Assembly (NCBI GenBank): GCA_007922305.1
Contig: ML677334.1
Span: 55,974,720-56,038,719 of the forward strand
Length of the DNA: 64,000 nucleotides
Reading direction: 5' to 3'
Origin: Dermatemys mawii
Lineage: Eukaryota > Chordata > Testudines > Dermatemydidae
The position numbers were made by a program, and so were the translations under genes. Below are positions 46,693-57,594 of the stretch, piece by piece (within the stretch, counting starts at the first letter, position 1; every line of letters begins with the position of its first letter). The notes below the pieces were generated by a model, which was not told the DNA's origin, searched no databases, and saw only the letters and a list, made by a program, of their open reading frames with translations.

Positions 46693-48235
46693 GTTATTGT
46701 AGTAGGGATGACAAAAAGTTAAAGAGAAAGTACACTACACTTGGCATATTTTATACGGGATGAGACAGTGCTTGATGCAATAAGCAAATAAGTTTCCCTA
46801 AACCCTTCATTGCAGCCTTGGCACAGAGGCAAACAGATGGACCAGGTGAGGACATGACAGCACTTCATGACCAGAACTGGCCATGCACATACAACTGCTT
46901 TGTATGACCATGATGAGGTCAATTTGACTTGAAACTCTGTCGCTCCGCGCAGTAGAGATTAGAAGAGGGATTTGGAGACAGCCCAGGGTCTTGGGGATAG
47001 GAAAGACACTGCTAAATTCTTTTTCTCAGAATCCCTGAGGATTGTTCTCCCCTCTCCTCCCATCTCCTAATAATTCAGGCTAGAGTAATGGAGCTAGTCC
47101 CAGCCTTTGGGGTTTTTCTAGTCAAGTCTTCCACTGCAGATCTTGAGGATCCTGTCTCTTCAGATTGGAGGAAGAGCCCAGCTCCCTGTTTAGCTGGAGA
47201 GATTGGAGGAAACTGCTGTACTGGGTGATACAGCTGGAGGCATAGAGGAGTAGAATCACCCCTGCACTGGTGCAGGTATTGTCCTGGGGACAGAGGAGAT
47301 GCAGCATGTGCTTTCCCTATTCAGGTTCTGTGAGGGCCAGTGAAAACTCTGGTACAGTCTAGGCCACTGACACTGTAGGGGCTACAGTCCAATGTGGACC
47401 TCCAAAGTTGGCCCCAAAGGGGTACACGGACAGCACAGATTATCACCTCATATTGACTTCAAAAGCGAAAGTGACAATTAGGAAAGGTGAAGGAATATAG
47501 CAGATATGAGACAGTCAACTAAGGATATTAGTGGATGGATGAAATTCCTCCGCCCAAGCAGTTAAGATTTGAAGGTATGAAAATGCTGCAGAAGCCGGAT
47601 AAAATATTTCAATATATATCAGCACAGGAGAAAAAAAAAGACTCCAGCTGAGAAAAGCTGCAAAGCCGCACACATGCTGTGCAGGAGAACAGGATTAACA
47701 TAATTTATTCACTTTTGAAGTTAGAGAAGTGAACACCATGAATGTGCTAATCAAAATATTAGAAAATTGTTGTACCCTTAAGATAAATATCCAATTCAGC
47801 ACCATGTGTTCAACACTTGCAAACAGAGCACATGAGACACCTGATCATTTAGTCACAGACTTTCAAATAGCCTTCATACCTATGTGGGGACATTTTATAG
47901 AGCATTGTAACAGCATTAAAGATGGGTTTTAAAGTGATGAGGCTAGGCAGTGATAACATGGACAAGAGCAACTTTAATCTACAAGAGTGCACAGATGCAT
48001 GCAGGGTAAGAGACACTACGGGTAAGGCACAATAACAAATGACAACTCTGACATAAGATTGTGCAGTAAACTCCGTTCAAAAGAAAATCATATGATATCA
48101 CATCAAGAAAACAAATGCATACTTGTATATAAGACAGAAAATGAGCTTAGGGGGCCAAAGTCCCAAACAGAGTTGGGAATTATGAGTGGCCAAGAAACGA
48201 CATAAGTGAAAATATTGAGGAAGACTGGCTTTGCA
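46693..48235. other. Anonymous gene-free stretch
   Basis: No gene or element recognised between the nested block and the SINE at 48236. Confidence 0.4.
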
Positions 48236-48464
48236 TGTAAGGCAGCAGAGTGAGACTCAGAAGATCAGTATTCAGTTCCTGGTTTGGTCTCTGACTCCCC
48301 CTGAGACTTATGGCAAAATCAATCAGTTCCCATCTGCAAAATGGAGACAATTGTTCCTTTCTTCCACCCTTTGCCTTGTCTATTTAGACTAAACTCTTCA
48401 GGCAGGGACCATGTCATTTACACTTGACTGGGGCCTCTAAGTGCTACTGCAATACAAATAATAC
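48236..48464 (+). repeat. MIR/CORE-type SINE, near full length
   Basis: The 5' and core text (GACTCAGAAGATCAGTATTC, CTGGTTTGGTCTCTGACTCC, CCCATCTGCAAAATGG) is followed by the reptile-type 3' part (TAAACTCTTCAGGCAGGGACC, GGGGCCTCTAAGTGCTAC, AATACAAATAATA). This 3' part differs from the mammalian MIR tail and supports a reptilian source. Confidence 0.85.
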
Positions 48465-49538
48465 AGGGTAGCCATTTTGAAAAATGTATATATTCAAAGT
48501 AGAGTATAAGACTATCAGTGACCTTTGAATAGAGCCTCTCTTTTTGTGTAATGCCAGTGAGAATGAATTCACAATTCCTTATATGCAAATCTGGATATCG
48601 TTATGCTGACAGATGCTAATATTTGCCAGCAGGTGAACCTTAGATCCAAAGACAATCACAGACATCATTAAAACCAGTGGATATGCCAAGCACTCTTTTA
48701 GGTTCAGCAGGAGTGGTAGTCAAGCCCGTTTATGAATTAAGGACAGCTGCAGAAAATGGTTGGATTACCCTTACCATGGCAGGTCAAAACTAAGCTGTGG
48801 AGACTGAGGGATTTCCCTGGTGGCAAATGCAGGGCTAGAATACTGGTTTAAAGGCTATGTGTGCTAGAGACAGGAAAGCCATGAGAAGGAGTTGTGAGCA
48901 TGACCCTGAAAGCAAGCAGAGAGACTGAACTACTTGGGCATAGCATTTGCTGGATTGGCAGATCTGGACATTTCTAAACCAGGAAACTGTTTACTCTTTG
49001 TTTCTATTGTATTCAAGGAAACAGGACTTTGTAAGTATTTTGTGTAATTAAACAAGATTATACCGGACTTTTATCATCAGTTTCTTATCATAGCCAAAAG
49101 GCCCTGCAAGGCCACAAATATTGACTAACTGTTCAGGCCAGAGGAACAACAATATTATAGAAATAATTTTTAAATGGACGTGGGAGTACCCAAAGAAATC
49201 TACTCTGTCTCAAAGGAATCACACTCTGGTCTCAATCCAACAAATCGTAGTGTGCTACACAGTACAGTGTGCAAGATTCTGGCACCTCAGTGCAGCTGTG
49301 AGCAAAGGCTACAAATAAGGTTAGTGAGAGTCCTTACTATTAAACAGAAAAAAACCAAGCTTCTTGTGTCTGCCTGCTTGCTCTCAAGGTGGCAGCAAAA
49401 ATCTGGTCAGGCAGTGGATGGAGAATAAACGAGTCAGAGGAGATTCATGGGTGTAAGGCGATGATCCTACATGGCAGAGATGTGGAGCACTGCATGAGTG
49501 AATTCAAAATTAAAAGTGACGCTCAGCATGGGATCGCA
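48465..49538. other. Anonymous gene-free stretch
   Basis: Nothing recognisable. Overlapping 60-85 codon plus frames at 49121-49571 look like chance. Confidence 0.4.
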
Positions 49539-49546
49539 GGGGAATT

Positions 49547-49651
49547 TAAGGTGAACAGACAGCAAGTGTGAAAAATAGGAGTCTATTTCTAAAAGAAAAA
49601 GACCCAAAAAGTGGGACTGTCTCTATAAAATTGGGACATCTGGTCACCGTA
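49547..49651 (-). mobile_element. hAT-like miniature element, copy 2
   Basis: This is the reverse-orientation relative of 41560-41684: TAAGGTGAACAGACAGCAAG, GAAAAAGACCCAAAAAGTGGG, CTATAAAATTGGGACATC, TGGTCACCGTA. Flanking 8-mers GGGGAATT (49539-49546) and GGGGAACT (49652-49659) match at seven of eight positions. It is about 20 bases shorter than copy 1 through internal loss. Confidence 0.85.
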
Positions 49652-49659
49652 GGGGAACT

Positions 49660-51441
49660 TGAGCCTACATTAAAGAACTGCTGTGTGGCCACCCAAGTAC
49701 TCCTACTAAGTAGCAAGAGTAAGGCTGAAATGAGGAGCAGGTAACTAAGCACCTTGTTTGCAGGCTCACGCTTGTGCTCTACACCAGGCAAGGCCTTGCA
49801 GAATCCATGTCTCACTGAAATCCTCCACATACACATACTTCTCTTAGCGACACACTTTCCCTTTTGTTTTACTCCAAACCGGGGCAACGTGATGGCCATA
49901 AAGCAGTGCTCAATTCTCATTCAATCAGGGTAGGCTAAATGACCTTACTTCCCTCTAGATTGACCTTGTGCAGCTCTGCACACCTGTGCAGTGTCACACC
50001 TGTACTGTGCAGTATCAAGTTATCAATTTAAAAGACTGGGTTTTTAAAACTGGGGCCAGAAGTGAACAACATAAACCCTTTCACCCAGTTACATTATACA
50101 CCCAGACAAAAGACCATGCCAATCTAGAATTAGTATAATTGTTACTAGCAGTACAAAAATATGGCCATTCAACTTGCTACACACAAGAATACACTCCAGA
50201 TAACAATGGTCCTGGAGTGAACAACAGTTAGGGGCAATCAGACTAGGGACAAAGAGGAAATAGTTATTTAAAAGTGATTGATACATAGATAAAAAGCCTT
50301 CTTGTCGCTGGATAATCTTGAAACTACAGAGATGAACTGTGTGTTATTAAAAAATATGGTAATAATGAAAACTGAAAAATTACTCATTCCAAACAGGAAG
50401 AAACAGGAGATATTAAAAGGGAAGGTAGGCCTGAGCCTCAGCATATGCTTCTAAGTTTGAACATCCCCATAGCTGCTGAGTGGTTGTAATTGCAGTTTTG
50501 AACTGGGTCCCATCTGTAATTCAAGGGACATTGTCAGGCCTAATAGGGCAATAACGATCGGTATGTCCCCAGCTCCTGAGAGCTGCGAAGTCAAAACACT
50601 CAACTTCTGGGACCATCTTGGTCTCCTTGGTACTGGCTGGGCCCCACGCAGCTTGGCCAGTTGAAAAGAAACCTTAGTGGGTTGCAGAAGCAACGGTGTT
50701 CAGTTACATGGAAAGGTCAGTTATGACAAGGCAATCTAAAGCAGAGAGAGAAAAGGAACCTTGAGTATGCCCCTGTCTTGCTCCCATTGGTCAGCAAGAT
50801 ACAGTAGATCCTGTACAATATCAGCCACAAGCTCATGGTATTTAGATCGCAGGACAGTGCAAAAAGGGTAACCTGGGTTTCCTCTGTCACTGCACCTCAG
50901 TCTGTAAGTGTCAAGGCCTGCAGACTCTTTTCCTTGTGTGATCTACTTCATTCCTAGTGGGTCTCCAAATGAGGGGGATAGAGTCAAGAAATATGAAGAT
51001 TTAGTTCCCGTTCTGAGTGGACAAGGCGGCTTTGAGGCTGGGAAACAGAGGCACAAAGGGAAACAGGAAAGAGAAGCCACCCTGTACCAGCACAACCAGA
51101 CCTTGTTCCATCTAGCAATTGCTCTTGTCCCAACACAGCATCGAAGAAGCCCTGTCTGGCTGCAGAAACCCCACTTGCAAACAGAAAGCAAATCCAGAAC
51201 AGTGCAAGTCATGCTGCTGGTAGGCATGCACTGTGGACATGCTGAGAACTCTGACAACATCAATATTGCCCTAGTTTACATTTTAAAAAAATGGATTTAG
51301 CTCATTTGCCTTATGTATTGCTTAGCCTCCAAATCCAAGTCTCTCCTTCTTCCCACACTTCCAAATAAGTATATCACCTTGTGGGACACCACTTGATGGT
51401 TTGAGAAACCCAGTTACCTATGGAGTTTCTGGTTGAGTAAC
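49660..51441. other. Anonymous gene-free stretch
   Basis: No gene recognised. The 130-codon plus frame 50908-51300 has no recognisable domain. A short GTGGGACACCACTT segment near 51382 recalls CR1 text. Confidence 0.4.
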
Positions 51442-51451
51442 TATCTTTATA

Positions 51452-51494
51452 CTGATGAAGTGGGTCTTAGCCCACGAAAGCTTATAATCCCTAA
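51452..51494 (+). ncRNA. Hammerhead-ribozyme-like motif, decayed stem III
   Basis: CTGATGA (51452-51458) is the conserved core. GTGGG (51460-51464) and CCCAC (51471-51475) form a perfect stem II over a six-base loop. GAAA follows at 51476-51479. In related copies AGC-TTAT-GCT would close stem III, followed by C at the cleavage site. Here the second strand reads AAT, so stem III is lost and cleavage is unlikely. Stem I partners are not obvious. Hammerhead motifs in Penelope terminal repeats are established knowledge; activity here is not claimed. Confidence 0.5.
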
Positions 51495-51570
51495 CATCTG
51501 TTAGTCTATAAGGTGCTACAAGACTCTTTGACGTTTTTGCAGATCCAGACTAACACAGCTAGCCCTCTGA
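51452..51570 (+). mobile_element. Penelope-type terminal unit inserted as a ~117-bp insertion
   Basis: The unit starts at CTGATGAAGTGGG and continues CGAAAGCTTATAATCC, CTGTTAGTCTATAAGGTGC, CAAGACTCTTTGACG, TTTTTGCAGATCC, and ends CAGCTAGCCCTCTGA. It is one copy of an extremely abundant turtle/crocodilian repeat whose other strand is seen at 662-728. A 13-bp duplication encloses it, so it inserted as a discrete short unit, apparently by target-primed retrotransposition. It encodes no protein and would have depended on an element such as the Penelope relic at 59838-61745. Confidence 0.75.
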
Positions 51571-51583
51571 TATCTTTATACTG

Positions 51584-54500
51584 GTTATTCACTTTCCTGT
51601 TTATATCCCAGGGGAGGCAGGCACCAGGTGCTAATACCAAACACCAAATTCAGGAACCATTTGGGTATAACACACTGCCTTGTGGGGTACATAGCTACAT
51701 AGCTAAGGTATTTCTGCAACATAAACCTGACATTCACTGTATAGTCATGACTGAGCACTGATAGGACTTTGCAAAGGTCTTCTTTCTCAAAATCCCCTCT
51801 GAGAGGTGGTCAGTAGCTGAAATCGGTTTTGTTTTTTCTCTGCATGAGAGGCTATTCTAAACAGTAAGTGACGCACAATCTAAATAAGCTGGGAGTGTGT
51901 TTGCCAACTCTGTAGAATCTGTATTAGCTTTCACACAAAGTAGTATTTCAGGCCATTATGTACTAAAGTTCTGACCATCTGTGACAGTAAATGGCAATGA
52001 TAAATTCAATGGGAATTAATATTTCCACCTGTTAACGCTGAGTATACTATCCCTGTAGCTAATACCACCTTGTGCTTTGCTATAATTCTAATAAACAGCA
52101 ATTGGTAGCAGTCCACTTGGTAATAAGTGTTGAAAAAAATAGTGTTAGGTAGAAATACTCTGCAGAAGAGAGTCCAAGGTAATTTGCAGCAACCACTTAG
52201 GCATCAGTGCCAAACACAATTGTCTGCCTGGTAGAAGAAAACAGTCCCCACACAGCTGCTACCAATTGTAACAGGCCAAATTAGAAATAATGAGAGAGAG
52301 ACACACACACTACTAGGAATGGTGCAAAGTCATATAGACCAGTTGTAGCTGCCTCCACATCTCCCAAGAGTGTGGTCCCAACCTCTCAAGGTCCCTGATC
52401 AAACCCCTCCCTCTCTTGGTCTCCCTCAGGTCTTCATCCACCCTAAACTTTCCCAGTCACTAATTGTAATGTCACTTTGGGGGTGCCTGGTCTCCCCCAT
52501 CGAGCATTCTTCAACAACATCTTCCTGCTCATTCAACCATCTACTTTTTTTTATGATAAGCCTACAAAGGTACAGGATGCATCCCCATCCCAGTGTCTGA
52601 CTTCTCTATATACAATAGTTCTGTTTAAAAAAAATAAAAAATAAAAAATCCATGCTATAACTTTGCTTTTCCGCACATATAGGTTTAATATCTTCATCCA
52701 CTTTGGAGAGGATGAATTAAATCTGAACAGCACTTCGAAGATGTAAAATCCTAAGTACATAGTACACGATCTTATTGTTGCCAAGTTCATCTTCCCTTGT
52801 TTGTTACTCTCTCCTCTTTTCCTTAGATCCCAGGCAACATTTTGTCTAGGTTGTCATGCCAATAAAGTATTATTGAATCAGAATGTCTGAAGAGCCATAA
52901 GCTCTATCTACATAATAAATAACTACTAGTTGTACTGAACGACATCAGCGGGTTTCACAGAAAATAAAAATTGCGCGTTTCCTAGCCCTGGCTGGTGCCT
53001 CTGTGCACTGCCACAATACAAATAGGAATACCTCATCTTTCATGATAAATGGGGATTTTGAGGTAACTTGTAATGATAAATACTCTCTTTATGGAATTGG
53101 AAGAAACTTCCACTCTCCCACCCCGAACGTGAGGCCAACTGACAAAAGATAAATCTTAAATATCCACTCCAGACATCATTTTCTGAACATCGGACTGACT
53201 GTCTTTGTTCAGGGCATGTTTTGCACATTGCTAATGACTTTGATGTTATTAGTGCTTCCAACATCATCACAGCTATCCTTCCCACTACATATTCAGGAGA
53301 CATGCTGTATGCTTGTGTAAGATTCAGGAGATAGAGTTAAATGCTCCATTTTATTTAGAGAAAGAAGGCATGTTTGATAAACAGCTTTATCTTGAAAGTA
53401 ATTCCATTTTTTTAAGCTTATCATGCTTCTCTTGTATTCAGTCTAAATGTCACACATCACCATCTATAGGTTGGCTATTGTCAGTGACCTTTACATTACC
53501 TTGAAAAAGCACCGGCAGCTTCTTTTCTTCCAGCTGCTCAAAGAAAGAAGAGGGGGGAGACACTGAACTCTTTCATTCCCGGCTAACCTAATACCTCGTT
53601 TTGAATAACATGCCTGATCCCTAACAGGTGACATTAGGGTTAGTCACTAAGTAGTCAATAGCATGGCACAATCTACAGAATTCAAAGGAAGGAGTAAACT
53701 ACATAAAATGTGCTACTAAAATGGGTCACATAGTAACCGGTGTAAACAGATATATGCAACACAAAATATTCATTTTACCTCGAGGGACTGTGGATTCCCA
53801 AATAGTGAGCCACAAACAGGAGAGCTAAAGTGTTACAAAAAATTAAAAAACCAGTTTACAATGGATTGTAGATTAACAAGAGGAAATGTTAGATAATTAA
53901 ATGCTAATGATTCAAGCTGAGTGCTTATGTTTTGGTTTACTTGCCTAATGGTGTTAGCATTTAAATGGTCAGCTTTGAAGTTAGCAAACAGCCTATTAAA
54001 ATGCATGGGGGGAATTCTCAGCTCTTTGAGTGCTATTGTTTCAGGCTGTCTGGCTGCAGACTCAACAAAACAGCAGTGATGGGATTTACATAGTGGTTTT
54101 GCAACTGGAAAGGCTAGAAACTCTTTTTTTAAAAAAAATCAAAGGTTACATTATTGAGAACCCAGCATGTGGGAAAGGCCTAAATCTGCTACTTTCATCC
54201 AAACCCTGGGATTCCTATTGTCCCATCTGACTGCTTAAATGGAAGTTGCTTGGTTCCCAACCAATTGCCATGTATAATGACCATCCTATTGCAGTCAACC
54301 AAAAGCTCCACAGGCTTGCTCAACTCACTTTTATGTGCACTGTGAAGGGTTAATAGCAAATCCACTCCTGTCAGCGAACGATAAAGGAGGTACAGAGGCG
54401 AAAATTACATCTCATAATGAAAATTCCTGAAGGTGCTGCCACTATTCAAAGGACAGAAATAATTAAGAGATAATTGTCAATGGAATAGCACATTCTCAGA

Positions 54501-55103
54501 GGATAATGGTCTCCTGCTGGGACAAGAATGCCAAGACAAAGCCAAGGCATTTATGGAAAATAAATGTCATGGTGAGGGCAAGACTCCCCTCCCCCTCCCC
54601 CGCCCCAAAGCACTGAACATTGATCCTGTGACAATGTTTTATTATTCCGGATCATCGATGTAGAGTTAATAATTGTATCTGAGGGATGTTGGTGCAGTAC
54701 CTGTTCACTATATCATTGCAGGCCTATTGCAATTTGACTTCCTCAGCGAAATGCTGTGTGCTTCATCTGATGGGATTTATATAATACTTACATCATATTT
54801 ACCATGCTTGACATTCCCAACATTCACCATACAGTGATGCTAGAGATAGCTGGTTACCTATCCTAGTAGGAAGTACTATGGTACCTTGGGTACTGCAGGG
54901 TGATAATGTGGTAACTACTTATATTGTAGTAGTCACCACAGTAGGGGCTTGATGCAGCTCTCATTAAAGTTTCCAGGATCTAAATAGTGGTTTAGATGGA
55001 GACTTATAAATAATTAGTTTTAAATTGGCTCATATCCTATTTTGCTTCTCTATGATGTACAAAGAAGGTCAGGAAGGTTTTGTTTTTTTCATCTTATATC
55101 TAT
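51584..55103. other. Anonymous gene-free stretch
   Basis: No gene or confident repeat. An A-rich simple run lies at about 52624-52648. The stretch 53870-54010 is repeat-free with several TAAT/ATTA words and is noted as a possible regulatory element. Plus frame 54030-54230 has no recognisable content. Confidence 0.4.
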
Positions 55104-55222
55104 TAGCTATTAGAAAGACAAGGTGTGTGACGTTACATTTTTATTGGTCCATTAAAAGATATTACCTGTCCTCATCCAATTTGTCTAATACTCTGGGATC
55201 AACATGGCTATAACAACACTGC
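55104..55222. mobile_element. Palindromic dimer of Penelope terminal sequence, copy 1
   Basis: The left half (TATTAGAAAGACAAGGTGTG, then GACGTTACATTTT) is the minus-orientation end of the Penelope terminal repeat. The right half (TTATTGGTCCATTAAAAG, ATATTACCTGTCC, AATACTCTGGGATCAACATGG, CTATAACAACACTGCA) is the same sequence in plus orientation. They meet at the near-palindrome TTATTGGTCCATTAA. Inverted head-to-head ends are a known feature of Penelope-like elements. Confidence 0.65.
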
Positions 55223-55416
55223 ATACACCTATTAGGTATGTCACCTTTGATTATTCCTGGGTTTGTTAAAGGAATTAGTGGAAGTGTCACAAGGTGACCC
55301 AGTTCTCAGACCTTAACCAAAGAGCTGAAGGCTCTAAATCTTCAACAAAGACTTCCCTTTTCCAAGCAAACAAAAAACAAAGACTAATAATAAGTTGACT
55401 AAAAAATCCTTGTATA

Positions 55417-55519
55417 TGGTGTAGTTGTAGCCATGTCAGTCACAGGATATTATAGAATGAGGAGGTGAGGTAATAACCTATCTTTTTAAGGATTTTACCT
55501 CCCCTACTTTGTCTCTCTA
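55417..55519. mobile_element. Palindromic dimer of Penelope terminal sequence, copy 2
   Basis: The left half GGTGTAGTTGTAGCCATG, CACAGGATATTATAGAATG and GGTGAGGTAATAACC is minus-oriented. The right half AAGGATTTTACCTCCCC, TACTTTGTCTCTCTAA is plus-oriented. It lies about 200 bases beyond copy 1, separated by unrelated sequence. Confidence 0.55.
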
Positions 55520-56811
55520 AAAACCCCTTCTCCTCCATTGCTCATCTTTACTTTCTGGTTTTTATGATGTCATTCTACTAGTTAAAGGTAGTGCCTTCTA
55601 TCATAAAGAAGAGACTGAACCAATCCATTTGTTTCAGTCACCTGTCACATTTTGCCATTGATTCAGATTGCTACCTCTTTAGGGAAGGGACTGTCTTTGT
55701 CACCACTCACTGCCTCTGCAGCAAAACTATGGCTTCCCTGCTTCAGTTCGGGTGTTCCGTGACTATGCATCAGCACCTCGTACTTGGCTCTCAGTCTTTC
55801 ATGCAAAATTTTAATGTGATTACTTAAAAGGGTAAATTAAAATATCAGTTCTTTTAAAAAAAATAATCCAAGATAGAGTGATAACACAGGCAAAGGGAGA
55901 TGCAGAATATGACAATCGTATCAGAATTACATTGACAATAAAACACTGACCACCATTTTTCAAATGATTGCCTGATGATTTCTAATATTGTATTTTTATC
56001 CAACTACATTATCAAGAAAGTAAAGGAACATGACTTTCACTATGGTTTTCTGTCTGTTAAAATGACATGAGAAGCACGATGATCAGGTTTATGATCTGAT
56101 GGCCACCTTTCATATTTTAAATTATGTTTCGAAAGTGATGGCACTTGAATCCTCCCTATGGTCAAAACCTTTGCAGCATCTAATTCAAACAAATTCTCTT
56201 TTTCTCCTTCATGTCCATTCCCATTTTGATTGTCAGCACATAGCAACGAGACCATTACAAATCATAAATGCTTTTCATGCTAAAACATACAGTTATGTTA
56301 CTTGGGCAAAAATCTTTATTTTTTTGTTTTTTACTAGGCTAAAGAGAAGTTTAGACAGTTATTTGATAGCTACGCACAGTACAACTTGCTGTATGCATCT
56401 CTCTTGGTATTGGCACATCTTTGTGCATCCGACTATGGCCCATGTATATGATTATTGCAAATGTAGTTGACATACACTCTATCTATATGGTCTTCATGTA
56501 GTTTTTTGTCTGTTTTATTCTATCTTGCTAGGCTTGGCTTTCTGACCACAGTTTATACCGGCTGTAAACAACTTGGCCACCATGTCATGTTTACCACCAA
56601 TTCTCAGGTCCTACTTATGGCTGCTGCACTCACATGTGACACACATTTCTCCGGCAGTGCAACACTACAGAATTTACCCATAGACGGTAGAGAATTTTGG
56701 AGGGAGGGTTGCAACATATTGTGTCAAAAAGGCATGTAAGGCCTACTGTATCTGTTTTTATCCTAAGATCATGTGACCAGCCACAGCATTGAGCCTGGTG
56801 GCAATTGCCTC
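55520..56811. other. Anonymous gene-free stretch
   Basis: No gene or repeat recognised. The plus frames at 56099-56470 and 56467-56739 nearly abut, but carry no recognisable domain and no clear splice sites. Confidence 0.4.
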
Positions 56812-56908
56812 CCATATTATTATTTATGTGTATAACTGTAGGACGTAGGATCCTAAGTCATGGACCAGAACCCCATTGTGCTAGGCACTGTACAGAACAA
56901 AGACAGGT
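56812..56908 (-). repeat. Reptilian SINE fragment split by an LTR
   Basis: ATTATTATTTATGTGTATAAC, CCTAAGTCATGGACCAGAACC, CCATTGTGCTAGGCACTGTAC and AACAAAGACAGG form the reverse-orientation 3' part of the SINE seen at 48236-48464. It is cut at 56908 by the solo LTR. The text after the LTR (CAGGTCCATCCCC) may be its continuation. Confidence 0.65.
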
Positions 56909-57589
56909 TGTAGCAAGGTCGAAGACTCACTGGCGTGGCGCCGCCTGCTGCTCTTTCCAGCTTTGGAGCACCCTCTGCAGGCCAGTGTCATGCCTGCTGC
57001 TGGCCCTGTGTCTCTTACAGATCCCAGTGCCCCTTTCCCTTGGGGTGCTGTCCACAGCAGTGCCCCTTTGTCTCTACGTTGTGCCCACTGCAGTAACCCA
57101 CAAATCTGGGTCTCCCCTCCCAGAGGAGCCCCCAACCCTCTAATTCCACCTTGCCTCAGTGGCTACTGCCAGTCACCATCTTGCCCCTGCTCACTGGGGC
57201 AGACTGCAGTCTGTAATGGCCACTCATCATTGGCAAAGGGTAGGATCTGCTGCCTTTGACTATCCTCTGGCTGCCCCTCTACAGCCCCAGTACCTTTTGG
57301 CCTTAAACAAGGCCTGAAGCCTGGGGGTTTTCCAGGCTGGAGTTCCCCAGCTCCCTTTGCCTTTTTCCCCAGCACTGCTCTGCTTCAGGTACCTTATTCT
57401 CTCAGGCAGTTAGGTCCTTCTCTCTTCACCACTAGAGAGAGACTCCTTCAGCTTCTGGTCCACAGCCCTCTTATAAGGGCCAGGTTGGCCCTGATTGAGC
57501 TGGCCACAGTTGTGGCCACTTTCCCATTCAGCCTAGTTTGGCTGTTTTTAATCCCTGTTCTTCAGGCACAGGGCAGCTGCCCCACTACA
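56909..57589. mobile_element. Solo LTR, copy 2 (uninterrupted)
   Basis: It has TGTAGCAAGGTCGAAGACTC at the start and GCCCCACTACA at the end, with an exact 5-bp duplication CAGGT on each side (56904-56908 and 57590-57594). At 681 bp it is the intact-length relative of copy 1 at 45019-46252. No viral coding sequence or second LTR accompanies it, so it is a solo LTR. Open frames of 60-112 codons on both strands inside it are not genes. A 5-bp duplication fits gypsy-type or class III retroviral integration. Confidence 0.88.
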
Positions 57590-57594
57590 CAGGT

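Larger units (their letters stand above)
51442..51583. repeat. 13-bp target-site duplication pair
   Basis: TATCTTTATACTG occurs at 51442-51454 and again at 51571-51583, exactly bracketing the hammerhead-bearing unit. The last three bases of the left copy (CTG) overlap the start of the CTGATGA core, so the exact junction is ambiguous by up to three bases. Confidence 0.85.

Noticed and set aside
50908..51300. 130-codon plus frame
   Set aside because: Lys/Gln-rich composition without recognisable motifs, and a long opposing frame on the minus strand at 50943-51263.
56099..56739. Two nearly abutting plus frames that could be exons
   Set aside because: No acceptor/donor pair at useful positions and no recognisable protein content.
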